From Paradesulfitobacterium ferrireducens (GTDB lineage: Bacteria > Bacillota > Desulfitobacteriia > Desulfitobacteriales > Desulfitobacteriaceae), in the NCBI RefSeq assembly GCF_017310645.1, contig NZ_JAFLRH010000015.1, positions 62,001 through 126,000 on the forward strand: a DNA stretch of 64,000 nt, written 5' to 3'. Of the stretch, positions 9,335-17,831 are shown piece by piece (within the stretch, counting starts at the first letter, position 1; every line of letters begins with the position of its first letter). The notes below the pieces were generated by a model, which saw only the letters and a program-made list of their open reading frames with translations, was not told the origin of the DNA and did not search any database. Both the position numbers and the translations under genes were made by a program.

Positions 9335-10783
9335 GTGCCCGCTTTGCCACAGGAATTCCTTAAGCGCATGTCAGAACTATTAGGTGCAGAATTCCGGGAT
9401 TTCTTTACATCCTATGAACAACCACGTACCAACGGCCTGCGTGTCAATACCTTGAAAATCACCCCCGCCGCTTTGAGCGCGCGGGATTTATTTGCACTTG
9501 AACCTATCCCCTGGGCTCCAGACGGCTTTTATTATGATTACACTGCGAAACCAGGCCAGCATCCCTACCATGCTGCCGGAGTCTATTATCTCCAGGAACC
9601 CTCGGCTATGGCTGTAGTATATTATTTAGATCCCCAGCCGGGAGAGTGGATTCTGGACTTGGCGGCAGCGCCCGGCGGAAAAAGCACCCAGATCGCCTCG
9701 CGCCTGATGGAGCAAGGACTGCTCTGGGCCAACGAAATCAACCCGGGTCGAACCCGCATCCTCGCTCAAAACCTTGACCGCTGGGGTGCTTCCAATATCA
9801 TCGTGTCCAACGAATCCCCGGACCGCTTGGCCGAACGCCTCGGCCCGGCATTTGACCGGATACTGCTTGATGCTCCCTGTTCCGGGGAAGGAATGTTCCG
9901 CAAAGACCCGGAGGCCATGAATGAGTGGTCCCCCGCCCAAGTCAGGGCCGCTGCATCCCGCCAAAGCTTGATTCTGAAATCGGCGGTCAAGCTGCTCAAG
10001 CCGGGCGGACGCTTGGTCTATTCTACCTGCACCTTTGCTCCGGAAGAGAATGAAGAAATCATTTTGCGTTTTTTAGAGAGTCATCCCGAGTTCAAGCCTT
10101 TATCCTTGCCCGCTCCGGCTGCGGGCTTGGTCCAGTCTCCCTCGCTCCCCTCCGCAGTCAGGCTATACCCTCATAAGCTGCGCGGGGAAGGTCATTTTAT
10201 CGCTGTTGTAGAACGTTCAGGCGCAGAGCAAACGCCCGAGCCTCACCTAGCTCTTTCCCAAACTGCTTCTCAGACTGCTGGGAGTTCACAGCTTAATAAG
10301 CGCACGACAAGTTCCAGTCGTAGAACCAGCCCTAGTGAATCCGGCCAACTCTCCCACATTCTCACACAATATAGGATTTGGGCTGAAGAAGCCTTAACCT
10401 CAGAAGCCGGCGGCCGCATTCCCTCAGACGAATCTAACTACACCTTGTTCGGTCCCAATCTCTATTTGAACCCCGCACCCGAACTCCCCTTAAGCGGCCT
10501 CTCCATCCTGCGCCCGGGACTGCATTTGGGCACGGCAAAACCCGGCCGTTTCCAGCCGGGTCAGAGTCTGGCCCTTACCTTAAGCCCCTCTTCCGCCCGA
10601 TATTACTTATCCTTGGGCATTAGTGAGCCCAGACTTAAACGTTTTCTGCACGGAGAATCCTGGGAAGACTCCGGCCCCGACGGCTGGGTTTTAGTCGGAG
10701 TGGATGAATTCCCTCTCGGCTGGGCCAAGCGCACCAAGGGGCAGTTAAAAAATCACTATCCCAAAGACTGGCGGGTACGTTAG
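9335..10783 (+). CDS. RsmF/NOL1-NOP2-sun family 16S rRNA (cytosine-C5) methyltransferase
   Basis: SAM-dependent rRNA m5C methyltransferase. The catalytic domain (about residues 1-290) has the SAM loop LAAAPGGKSTQIAS, motif IV DAPCSGEGMFRKDP and motif VI YSTCTFAPEENEEI, whose cysteine is the catalytic nucleophile. A Ser/Thr-rich linker (about 305-345) joins it to a C-terminal RNA-binding domain of the RsmF type, ending with VDEFPLGWAKRTKGQLKNHYP. It starts at GTG 9335 with GGAGGG 10 bp upstream. The 482-aa length fits the two-domain Gram-positive type. The exact target base is unproven. It is convergent with the activase gene, overlapping by 4 bp. Confidence 0.93.
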   Translation: MPALPQEFLKRMSELLGAEFRDFFTSYEQPRTNGLRVNTLKITPAALSARDLFALEPIPWAPDGFYYDYTAKPGQHPYHAAGVYYLQEPSAMAVVYYLDPQPGEWILDLAAAPGGKSTQIASRLMEQGLLWANEINPGRTRILAQNLDRWGASNIIVSNESPDRLAERLGPAFDRILLDAPCSGEGMFRKDPEAMNEWSPAQVRAAASRQSLILKSAVKLLKPGGRLVYSTCTFAPEENEEIILRFLESHPEFKPLSLPAPAAGLVQSPSLPSAVRLYPHKLRGEGHFIAVVERSGAEQTPEPHLALSQTASQTAGSSQLNKRTTSSSRRTSPSESGQLSHILTQYRIWAEEALTSEAGGRIPSDESNYTLFGPNLYLNPAPELPLSGLSILRPGLHLGTAKPGRFQPGQSLALTLSPSSARYYLSLGISEPRLKRFLHGESWEDSGPDGWVLVGVDEFPLGWAKRTKGQLKNHYPKDWRVR

Positions 10784-11523
10784 CCGCTTTTGGCTGCACG
10801 TGCGGCGCCCAAAGCGGCTGTGAGCTCCGGCTCCGGCGGCACCACCACTTCAGCCGACAATTCTTTCTCAAGCAACCGGATAAGGGGCCGGTAATACGCC
10901 CCTCCTCCGGTAAAAATCAGCATCTCCGGCTGCCCTTGTGTTTCTATAAAGCGCGCCAGTCTGGTCGCGGTGCTTTTAAAAAGACCGGCTAACACGGAGA
11001 GCTTAGGCGTCCCCTTGGCCAAAAGGGTTATCACTTCCGATTCGGCGAAAACGGTACACATGGAATTAAGCGTCACCGGCTCAGCCTCTAAGGCTAAGTC
11101 AATATCTGAAGGAGTTAAATCAAGACCCTTCAAGATGACATCCAAAAACCGCCCCGTACCAGCAGCACATTTATCGTTCATGACAAAGCTTAAGACTTTG
11201 CCTTGAGCATTTTTCTTTATCACCTTGGCATCCTGCCCACCCAAGTCCAGGATATATGAAATATCAGGGTAGAAGTAATGGCAGCCTTTAGCCTGACAGG
11301 TGATTTCAGTAACAACACGGCTCTCCGGAAAGCTGACCCGACCATAACCGGTAACGACTGTTTCTGCCAATTCATATTCCTGAGAGGCCAGACTAAGCAG
11401 CTCCCGGCCGGTTGACACCGGATCGAACCGGGAAGGAACCGCTTTTTTGAAGACGACTCTGTCACCGTCCAGAATGACCATTTTTGTATTGACTGATCCA
11501 AGGTCCAAGCCGGCCACTATCAT
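10780..11523 (-). CDS. Acyl-CoA dehydratase activase (ASKHA ATPase, HgdC/DCCP-reductase type)
   Basis: Homodimeric [4Fe-4S] ATPase that pumps low-potential electrons into a partner Fe-S enzyme using ATP. The 247-aa protein has the phosphate-binding motif GLDLGSVNTKM at the start, LDLGGQDAKVIK (about residues 91-102), the cluster-ligand region NDKCAAGTGRFLD and a second conserved Cys (NSMCTVFAESEV). These are the hallmarks of the BcrAD/BadFG family. Its ATGA start overlaps the stop of the upstream reductase, so the two are translationally coupled and almost certainly partners. Confidence 0.93.
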   Translation of the reverse strand: MIVAGLDLGSVNTKMVILDGDRVVFKKAVPSRFDPVSTGRELLSLASQEYELAETVVTGYGRVSFPESRVVTEITCQAKGCHYFYPDISYILDLGGQDAKVIKKNAQGKVLSFVMNDKCAAGTGRFLDVILKGLDLTPSDIDLALEAEPVTLNSMCTVFAESEVITLLAKGTPKLSVLAGLFKSTATRLARFIETQGQPEMLIFTGGGAYYRPLIRLLEKELSAEVVVPPEPELTAALGAARAAKSG

Positions 11524-12785
11524 TTCAGCATCTCCAGAAAAGCATCAATCCTCGTCTTAAGCTGCCCCTGATCTTCTTCGGAAAAGTCGCTCTCCAATTT
11601 GAGATGCGGTATCTCGCGTTTATCCAATTCCTTGGCCACAGTATAACTATCCACCCCATATGGCTGGCAGAATTGGAGCGTAAAATCGATCACCCCGTCC
11701 GCCTGCAAATTTTCGGTCATGGCAATAATATCCTGAATACGGCCGCTATTAGGGGTAAAACAGGCACAATTTACGTTCAGAGGGCGTTTGGCAATATTTC
11801 GAAGCATATCCCCGGCTTCGGCGGCGGGTTCGGTCAAATCCCGGTAATACCGTTCCCCCGTACATGTTTCTTCCCCAACCACTACTCCGCCCGCTTGTTC
11901 GATCAGAGCGTGAATCTTCCAGAAAGGAATCGGCTGCGGGGTTCCCGTAATCAGAATGCGGGGGGCATCCGGCGCAGCCACCCCTTCTTGGCGGGCTACT
12001 CTTTCTTCCAGCTCATCGCACAGTAGATTGACCTGATGGGCGAAACGTTCCGGATCGTCGAAAAATGCCAACTGGTTAATAAGTAAAACATCCAAACCGT
12101 GAATAGGGGCCGGTTTAGCTTGGCGCAAAGAAGCTAAGCGTTTGAGGGCCGCCCTTTTTTTATTGATCTTGGCTATCCCCTCAGCTAAATTATCTTGGGT
12201 CAATTGAACCTTCGTTTCTCTCTCGATAAAAGACGCGAATTCCCGTATTTCTTGTTCCCACAGGATTATATCCTGAACCAGTTTCTTTTGCGGAAGCTCC
12301 ATCACATATGTGGGGATATAATCGTTAAGAATCTCCCAGGCTTTTTTCTTGCCGTCACAAGTTGTTTCCCCAATCACCCAGTCCGACACTTGGAAGTAGG
12401 GACAGATCCGCTCCAGCTTAAAGCCCATAGCGGATTTAATTAACGGACATAAATTGCGGGGAAGCACTTTTTCCCCGGCCGGGATGGTGTATTGGGCGCC
12501 GGCACATAATCCGATACTGGCGCTGCCCGTGGCCGCGATAATTTCCTCAGGCACGTAGACACAGAACGTCGCAAACACTTTTTTGCCTTTTTCTTTTAAG
12601 TCCACGAGCTCTTTAACCCTAATCCCGTGAATATCCCCAACTACCCTATCAAAATAGGCCATGGCCTGCGGACGGTTTGCCCGTTCTAAAAACAAGCTGG
12701 TAAAGGCTCCCGGCAAAGGAGCAAGAAAATCATCGTGCTTCTCCAAATCGATATCAAGGGCTGCCCAAAGTTCTCTGTTTTCCAT
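11520..12785 (-). CDS. 2-hydroxyacyl-CoA dehydratase family protein, double-cubane-cluster reductase type
   Basis: The 421-aa single-subunit protein belongs to the HgdB/FldB superfamily. Size, the single subunit plus activase and the cysteine set (FCVYVPEE, GLCAG, NLCPL, RICPYF, GETTCDGKKK, GEETCTGERYYRDL, NCACFTPN, QFCQPYG) fit the double-cubane-cluster reductases characterised from Carboxydothermus better than classical two-subunit dehydratases. Such enzymes make very difficult reductions with activase-supplied electrons; the physiological substrate is unknown. The ATG at 12785 follows GGGAGG. It is divergent from a LysR regulator that may control it. Confidence 0.85.
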   Translation of the reverse strand: MENRELWAALDIDLEKHDDFLAPLPGAFTSLFLERANRPQAMAYFDRVVGDIHGIRVKELVDLKEKGKKVFATFCVYVPEEIIAATGSASIGLCAGAQYTIPAGEKVLPRNLCPLIKSAMGFKLERICPYFQVSDWVIGETTCDGKKKAWEILNDYIPTYVMELPQKKLVQDIILWEQEIREFASFIERETKVQLTQDNLAEGIAKINKKRAALKRLASLRQAKPAPIHGLDVLLINQLAFFDDPERFAHQVNLLCDELEERVARQEGVAAPDAPRILITGTPQPIPFWKIHALIEQAGGVVVGEETCTGERYYRDLTEPAAEAGDMLRNIAKRPLNVNCACFTPNSGRIQDIIAMTENLQADGVIDFTLQFCQPYGVDSYTVAKELDKREIPHLKLESDFSEEDQGQLKTRIDAFLEMLK

Positions 12786-12884
12786 TCTTTTTCCTCCCTG
12801 TAACGCAGCTTGGCAATGCTTTTCGGCACTTGCTCTTCGCTTAGGTTCTTTATGTCCCTCATTATAGCAAGCGCTTAAGTTGAT

Positions 12885-12937
12885 GATAAATACTTTTTAT
12901 CGCTACAGGTGATTGATATCTATCGTTAATATCGATA
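12885..12937. promoter_or_regulatory. Candidate LysR operators in the divergent promoter
   Basis: Two inverted repeats lie between the reductase and the LysR gene. GATAAA and TTTATC flank 5 bp (12885-12901). TATCG and CGATA flank 7 bp (12921-12937); the latter has the T-N11-A form and an AT-rich dyad typical of LysR sites. Assignment to the adjacent regulator is inference from position. Confidence 0.5.
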
Positions 12938-12973
12938 TACTAAGCAACGTAAGTTAGATTGGAGTGAGTATTT

Positions 12974-13915
12974 ATGTTGCTGCATCAACTGGAGGTTTTC
13001 TTGCAAGTTGCGGAAAAAGAGAGCTTCACTAAAGCCGCTGAAGCCCTTTTTTTAAGCCAATCAACCGTAAGTGCTCATATCAGCAATTTAGAAAAGAACT
13101 TTGGTCAAAAACTTTTTGACCGGTTAGGCAAAGAGGTGGTCTTGACCCCCTTCGGGAAAACGCTTTATCCCTGGGCCAGAGAAATTTTGGCTTTAAAAGA
13201 CAAGGCCCTGTGGGAAATGAAAGACTGGACCGGGAAAATCGAAGGGCATTTAAGTATTGCGGCAGGTACCGTTCCGGCTCAATACGTGATTCCTTTCTTG
13301 CTCTCCAAATTCCTGAACCAATATCATGGAATCACCTTCGTCTTGGAGCAAAGCGGTTCGGAGAAAGCCGCCGAAAAACTGATCAAGGGCGAAGCCGAGA
13401 TCGGAATCCTAGGTAAGCAATACTACCAGGACCAGCTTCACTTCATTCCTTTTATCGAAGAGAAATTAGTCCTAATCACTCCCGCCAACCTGCAATTTGC
13501 AAATGATATTTCAATCACCGATTTACTGGATTATCCTTTTTTATTCCGCCAATCCGATTCGGGCACTCAGGCCAATCTCGAGAAAATGCTGAACGCCGCC
13601 GGAGTTCCTCTCTCTGAATTAAAAGTAATTGGCCACTTTGACAGCTTGGGAACTCTTATGGAAGGTGTTAAGGAAGGAATAGGAATTTCAATTATTTCAG
13701 CAATTGCCGCTGCCAATTTTGCAGATAAAGAGCTGATCAACGCTTATCAAATACCTGAGCTATCCGGCAAAAGGACATTCTATTTTGCCCATCATAAGAA
13801 AAGAACCTTGACCCCTTTGGCCAAGGCATTCATGAACTTTTGCTTGGAAGATATCAAATTCCAATCTCGGCGGGGTAATTTTCTTCTGAATCAGACGCCC
13901 GCTTATAGGCTTTAA
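12974..13915 (+). CDS. LysR family transcriptional regulator
   Basis: The 313-aa protein has an N-terminal winged helix-turn-helix (about residues 1-62) with the typical LFLSQSTVSAHISNLEKNFG recognition stretch. It is followed by a two-lobed substrate-binding effector domain (about 90-295). The gene is divergent from the double-cubane-type reductase/activase operon, whose shared promoter has LysR-like dyads, so it probably regulates that operon. It resembles CysL/CbbR-type members, but the effector cannot be told. Its 3' end overlaps the convergent CorC-type gene by 62 bp. Confidence 0.93.
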   Translation: MLLHQLEVFLQVAEKESFTKAAEALFLSQSTVSAHISNLEKNFGQKLFDRLGKEVVLTPFGKTLYPWAREILALKDKALWEMKDWTGKIEGHLSIAAGTVPAQYVIPFLLSKFLNQYHGITFVLEQSGSEKAAEKLIKGEAEIGILGKQYYQDQLHFIPFIEEKLVLITPANLQFANDISITDLLDYPFLFRQSDSGTQANLEKMLNAAGVPLSELKVIGHFDSLGTLMEGVKEGIGISIISAIAAANFADKELINAYQIPELSGKRTFYFAHHKKRTLTPLAKAFMNFCLEDIKFQSRRGNFLLNQTPAYRL

Positions 13916-15194
13916 CCCTCAAAATCCTTTTTTCCTGGATAGCTTCTACGGTAAATACGACCTCATTGAATTCAAGCACCGGTTTTTCTTCCGGTCCGGG
14001 GACTCTTCCCAGCTCTCCCATCAGAAATCCGCCGAGTGTATCATACATGTCCGTGGGCAGCTCCACCTCCAGCAGCTTTTCCACGATATCCAGGTCGGTT
14101 AAACCCGGAAAAATAAAGGTATTATCATCGACTTGCTCGATCCCTTGTTCCTCGTCATCATACTCGTCAAAAATATTGCCTACAATCTCTTCCAACAAAT
14201 CCTCAATGGTCACGATCCCGGACGTGCCCCCGTATTCATCGATCACAACCGCCATATGCGTTTTATTAAACTGCATTTCTTTGAAGAGCTCATCCGCTTC
14301 TTTGGACTCTGTCACAAAATAAGGTTCTCTGATTAATTTGGACAAATTAAATTCAGAACCGGGGTCAACTCCGGCAAACTCGATTAAGTCTTTGATATGG
14401 AGAATCCCGATGATATGGTCAATATTCCCTTGATAGACCGGAATTCTCGAAAACTTCTCTCTCCGTATCAGTTCAAAAACATCCCCCAAACCGGCTTCTG
14501 CCGGCAGGCCGACGATATCCGTCCGGTGGGTCATGATATCTGAGGCGGTCTTATCGTCAAACTCAAAGATGTTGTTGATAAACTCTTTTTCCGTTTCTTG
14601 AATGGTCCCCTTCTCTTCCCCCACGTCGATCATCATGCGAATTTCTTCTTCTGTAACCTCTTCTTCGTCCGCGTTGGGGTTTCCGCCAAAAACCTTGATA
14701 AAGAAATTCGTAGAGATCGTCAGGAGTTTTACAAACGGACTGGCCACAAAAGAAAGATAGATTAACGGCCGCACAGCCACCCTCGAGATTTGCTCCGATT
14801 TTTGCATCGCCAGTCTCTTGGGTACCAGTTCTCCGAAGACCAAGGTAAAATACGAAAGCAAGAGCGTGATCACAGTCACTGAGATAACTTTAAGCACAGC
14901 CGGCGAAATGCCTACCCCCGCAGCCAGCAAAAGTTCCACCAAGCGGTCTGAAAAGCTTTCCGCCGCAAAAGCACTGGCTAAAAATCCTGCAAAAGTAATC
15001 CCTATCTGGATCGTGGCCAAGAATTTGCTCGGTTCACTCAGAAGGTTTCTGAGCAGCCTGGCATTCTTGTCCCCCGCCTCAGCCATTAAACGGATTTTAT
15101 TGTCATTGAGCGAGATTAAAGCGATTTCCGAAGCGGCAAAAAAGGCATTTATAAAAATTAAGATCACTAAAACAACTATACCCGTCAAAATCAA
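13854..15194 (-). CDS. HlyC/CorC family (CNNM-type) membrane transporter with CBS pair
   Basis: The 446-aa protein has an N-terminal DUF21/CNNM membrane domain (about residues 1-190; four hydrophobic segments, including the start and FASAFAAESF), two CBS domains (about 205-330, with MTHRTDIVGLP and YGGTSGIVTIEDLLEEIVG) and a C-terminal CorC_HlyC domain (about 345-430). Members are linked to magnesium or cobalt resistance and efflux; haemolysin is a historical misnomer. The start is TTG. The in-frame TTG at 15188 sits better relative to the GGGGG site than the one at 15194. Confidence 0.93.
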   Translation of the reverse strand: MILTGIVVLVILIFINAFFAASEIALISLNDNKIRLMAEAGDKNARLLRNLLSEPSKFLATIQIGITFAGFLASAFAAESFSDRLVELLLAAGVGISPAVLKVISVTVITLLLSYFTLVFGELVPKRLAMQKSEQISRVAVRPLIYLSFVASPFVKLLTISTNFFIKVFGGNPNADEEEVTEEEIRMMIDVGEEKGTIQETEKEFINNIFEFDDKTASDIMTHRTDIVGLPAEAGLGDVFELIRREKFSRIPVYQGNIDHIIGILHIKDLIEFAGVDPGSEFNLSKLIREPYFVTESKEADELFKEMQFNKTHMAVVIDEYGGTSGIVTIEDLLEEIVGNIFDEYDDEEQGIEQVDDNTFIFPGLTDLDIVEKLLEVELPTDMYDTLGGFLMGELGRVPGPEEKPVLEFNEVVFTVEAIQEKRILRVKAYKRASDSEENYPAEIGI

Positions 15195-15373
15195 ACCCCC
15201 ATGCGCAAGATGCTTTCAATGCTAAATTCCCCAAGCTTCATAGGATTATACAATCAGATCCTAACCATCCTTCCCTTACATCTCATTAGTTACATTATAA
15301 CATAATGAGCTCAAACATCGCTTTAAAACAGATAAGCACCGGAAATTCGCTTCCAGTGCGTCCTAAGCTTATA

Positions 15374-15450
15374 TGGGGTGGATGATGGGACTTGAACCCA
15401 CGGGTGCCGGAGCCACAATCCGGTGCGTTAACCACTTCGCCACATCCACC
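15374..15450 (-). tRNA. tRNA-His (anticodon GTG), CCA encoded
   Basis: The reverse complement starts GGTGGATGTGGCGAAGTGG and ends CCCATCATCCACCCCA. The extra 5' G (-1) opposite C73 is the tRNA-His identity feature. The loop TTGTGGC on the CCGGA/TCCGG stem gives anticodon GTG. It is the last of a three-tRNA cluster on the minus strand. Confidence 0.97.
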
Positions 15451-15470
15451 ATGATTCAGGTATTCGAGTT

Positions 15471-15547
15471 TGGTGCGCCTGGAGAGATTCGAACTCCCGA
15501 CAACCTGCTTAGAAGGCAGATGCTCTATCCAACTGAGCTACAGGCGC
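15471..15547 (-). tRNA. tRNA-Arg (anticodon TCT), CCA encoded
   Basis: The reverse complement starts GCGCCTGTAGCTCAGTTGG and ends CTCCAGGCGCACCA. The seven-base acceptor stem pairs fully. The anticodon loop CTTCTAA gives TCT. It is the middle member of the Pro-Arg-His cluster. Confidence 0.97.
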
Positions 15548-15565
15548 CGATTTCGAACATCGATT

Positions 15566-15643
15566 TGGTCGGGGCAGAGGGATTTGAACCCCCGACCTCC
15601 TGCTCCCAAGGCAGGCGCGCTAGCCAAACTGCGCTATGCCCCG
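15566..15643 (-). tRNA. tRNA-Pro (anticodon TGG), CCA encoded
   Basis: The reverse complement starts CGGGGCATAGCGCAGTTTGG and ends CCTCTGCCCCGACCA. The loop CTTGGGA gives anticodon TGG. It is the first gene of the cluster, just after a strong promoter. Confidence 0.97.
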
Positions 15644-15659
15644 TTTAGTGACATAGACT

Positions 15660-15688
15660 AGTATATCTTAAGAAATAATGTTCGTCAA
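15660..15688 (-). promoter_or_regulatory. Sigma-A type promoter of the Pro-Arg-His tRNA cluster
   Basis: On the minus strand TTGACG (15683-15688) and TATACT (15660-15665) are separated by exactly 17 bp, with the -10 box 16 bp upstream of the tRNA-Pro 5' end. This is the best consensus promoter I found in the window. Confidence 0.85.
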
Positions 15689-15750
15689 GAATTAGTTTCA
15701 CATAATCCCGGATAACTTTTTCAAACTTTTTCAAACTTTTACAGTTTTAG

Positions 15751-16380
15751 TTAAAAAATTTCCTTATCTATACGTTCTTTAGCCGCACGTTGTTTCAAAT
15801 CCTGCAAAATGGGAACAGCCTTCCGAAAAGCCAAGGCGCGATGGCTTAACTTATTTTTTTGGGCAAGACTTAGTTCCGCCATCGTCCGTCCGAAATCAGG
15901 GATGAAAAACAAGGGATCATACCCGAATCCGCCCGATCCCCGGCGCTGCCTCAGAATGGTTCCTTCAACCGTACCCTCGGTCAGGTATTCATCTTTTTCC
16001 GGAGTGGCAATGACCAGGGCACAGCGGAAACGGGCAGTTCTTTGGACATCCGGGACATTTTCCAAGAGCGCTAAGAGTTTATCATTATTGCGTTCATCAT
16101 CTTTGGGTTCTCCCGCAAACCGGGCGGAATACACTCCCGGAGCTCCATCCAGAGCGTCGACTTCCAAGCCCGAATCATCAGCCAGGGTAATCAGTCCTGT
16201 CTGTTGAACCCCAGACCGGGCTTTAATGGCCGCGTTCTCAGCAAACGTGGCCCCTGTCTCTTCAACGTCCTGCCAGGAGTCCACATCTTGAAGCGACAAT
16301 ACTTCAATTTCCTCATCAGCCAGAAGCTCTACTAATTCCCGAACTTTACCTGAATTTTGGGTCGCAAGCAAAACCTTCAT
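15751..16380 (-). CDS. rdgB: XTP/dITP diphosphatase (non-canonical purine NTP pyrophosphatase)
   Basis: House-cleaning enzyme that hydrolyses ITP, dITP and XTP to monophosphates and so keeps these bases out of nucleic acids. The 209-aa HAM1 family protein has the N-terminal LATQNSGKVRELVELL, the catalytic/Mg region TFAENAAIKA and LADDSGLEVDALDGAPGVYSAR (in part), and GSGGFGYDPLFF. The start at 16380 lies 3 bp after the rph stop, a gene pair conserved in many Firmicutes, so the two are cotranscribed. Confidence 0.96.
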   Translation of the reverse strand: MKVLLATQNSGKVRELVELLADEEIEVLSLQDVDSWQDVEETGATFAENAAIKARSGVQQTGLITLADDSGLEVDALDGAPGVYSARFAGEPKDDERNNDKLLALLENVPDVQRTARFRCALVIATPEKDEYLTEGTVEGTILRQRRGSGGFGYDPLFFIPDFGRTMAELSLAQKNKLSHRALAFRKAVPILQDLKQRAAKERIDKEIF

Positions 16381-16383
16381 TGG

Positions 16384-17109
16384 TTACCTACCCTCTTCCA
16401 ATGCCTGTCCCTGAAACTTCATCAATTCCTTAATTCCTTTCTCGGCAAGCAAGAGAAACCAATCCAGCTCTTCCCGGTCAAAGGCTGTCTTTTCCGCCGT
16501 TCCCTGAATCTCTACGAATTTTCCCGACCCGGTCATGACCACGTTCATGTCTACTTCAGCTTGAGAATCCTCCTCATAAGCCAAATCCAGGCGTGCTTCC
16601 CCATTGATCTTACCCACAGATACAGCTGCAATCGAATCCAAGATCGGGGTCTGAGCCAGTGCTTTGCGCTCAAGCAGCGTCCGGACGGCATCCACCAAAG
16701 CAACATAGGCTCCGGTAATTGAAGCTGTGCGCGTGCCGCCGTCAGCCTGAAGCACATCACAGTCAAGCCAGATCGTGCGTTCTCCCAGCTTTCTCAGGTC
16801 GACCACCGAACGCAAGGCCCGGCCGATTAAGCGCTGAATTTCCATAGTCCGGCCCGTGAGTTTGCCCTTGCTCGCCTCGCGCTGGGTCCTGACCTGGGTA
16901 GCCCGGGGCAGCATACTGTACTCAGCCGTAATCCAGCCTTGCCCGCTTCCTTTTTGAAAGGGAGGAACCTTGTCCTCGATACTGGCTGTGCACAAAACCT
17001 TGGTCTCTCCCACTTCGATCAAGACTGATCCTTCCGGGACCTTGGTAAAATTACGCGTTATTTTAACCGGACGCAGTTCATCATAGGCCCGACCATTCGT
17101 TCTTCCCAT
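16384..17109 (-). CDS. rph: Ribonuclease PH (tRNA nucleotidyltransferase)
   Basis: Phosphorolytic 3'-5' exoribonuclease that trims tRNA 3' ends. I chose the ATG at 17109 because the family starts [16 protein letters not shown] and an AGAGG site lies about 8 bp upstream. An upstream in-frame ATG at 17163 would overlap the methyltransferase gene. The resulting 241 aa match the family. Conserved stretches are [40 protein letters not shown] and [20 protein letters not shown], which hold the phosphate- and metal-binding residues. Confidence 0.96.
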   Translation of the reverse strand: MGRTNGRAYDELRPVKITRNFTKVPEGSVLIEVGETKVLCTASIEDKVPPFQKGSGQGWITAEYSMLPRATQVRTQREASKGKLTGRTMEIQRLIGRALRSVVDLRKLGERTIWLDCDVLQADGGTRTASITGAYVALVDAVRTLLERKALAQTPILDSIAAVSVGKINGEARLDLAYEEDSQAEVDMNVVMTGSGKFVEIQGTAEKTAFDREELDWFLLLAEKGIKELMKFQGQALEEGR

Positions 17110-17128
17110 CCAATGAAACCTCTTTTCA

Positions 17129-17770
17129 TTATTTCTTAATGCTAACCGCCAGTCCATCTCCAAAAGGCAGCACCGTCGTCTGAAACCTCGGATCTGCGCT
17201 TAAGTGCTGAAGGAATGCGCGCACCGTTTGAACCATTTTCTCATATTTCCGGTCAAATACCGCTCCCGGCACCACCCAACCCCGGAACAGCACATTATCG
17301 GCCACCAGCATTCCACCCGGGGCAATTAAGGGGTGGAGCAGTTCCAGGTACTCTAGGTATTCCCCTTTTGCCGCATCGATAAACACAAAATCAAAGGTTT
17401 GTGCCAGTGTCGGCAAGACCTTGCGCGCGTCTCCTGCCAGAGACATGATATACTCCGACAATCCGGCCCGGCGAAAGAATTCCAAGGCCCGCTCACGCCG
17501 CCCGGAATTCATATCAACCGTTGTCACCTGACATCCCACTTCACGGGCTGCTTGAGCCAGCCACACCGTAGAATATCCGATCGCAGTCCCAATTTCTAAT
17601 ATAGCCTTCGGTTTTTGGGTTAATACTAAGATCGATAAAAAATTACCCACTGCCGGAGTGACCACCGGAATGGTCTCCTCCAGAGCGAGATGTTCCATTT
17701 CCTGCAGCAGATCGGGCCGCTCAGGCAGTAAACCTTCTAAATAACTTTCCAACTCAAAAGCATATAACAT
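17129..17770 (-). CDS. Class I SAM-dependent O-methyltransferase (TrmR/YrrM-like)
   Basis: The 213-aa protein is of the catechol-O-methyltransferase-like family (Methyltransf_3). It shows the SAM loop [16 protein letters not shown] (about residues 75-90), [15 protein letters not shown] and the acidic motif [19 protein letters not shown], with the metal-binding [11 protein letters not shown]. In Bacillus the close relative TrmR methylates 5-hydroxyuridine at tRNA position 34. A tRNA role would suit its place upstream of rph. No strong ribosome site is seen at the ATG. Confidence 0.85.
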   Translation of the reverse strand: MLYAFELESYLEGLLPERPDLLQEMEHLALEETIPVVTPAVGNFLSILVLTQKPKAILEIGTAIGYSTVWLAQAAREVGCQVTTVDMNSGRRERALEFFRRAGLSEYIMSLAGDARKVLPTLAQTFDFVFIDAAKGEYLEYLELLHPLIAPGGMLVADNVLFRGWVVPGAVFDRKYEKMVQTVRAFLQHLSADPRFQTTVLPFGDGLAVSIKK

Positions 17771-17831
17771 CGAACCAACACCCTATCTAACATCCCGATC
17801 AAAAGAACATCGTAAGGCCCACCCGGAGATT

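Noticed and set aside
13854-13915. 62-bp overlap of the LysR and CorC-type genes as a sign of frameshift
   Set aside because: Both proteins have normal length and family-like C-termini; convergent overlap is enough to explain it.
15373-15661. Plus-strand frames of 63-91 codons across the tRNA cluster
   Set aside because: They are read through the antisense of tRNA-His, -Arg and -Pro; stretches such as GFEPPTSC are the well-known false proteins from tRNA genes.
15711-15745. Short TTTTTCAAAC repeats downstream of the tRNAs
   Set aside because: Two or three units of AT-rich sequence are likely chance or the rdgB terminator area; no stem is seen.
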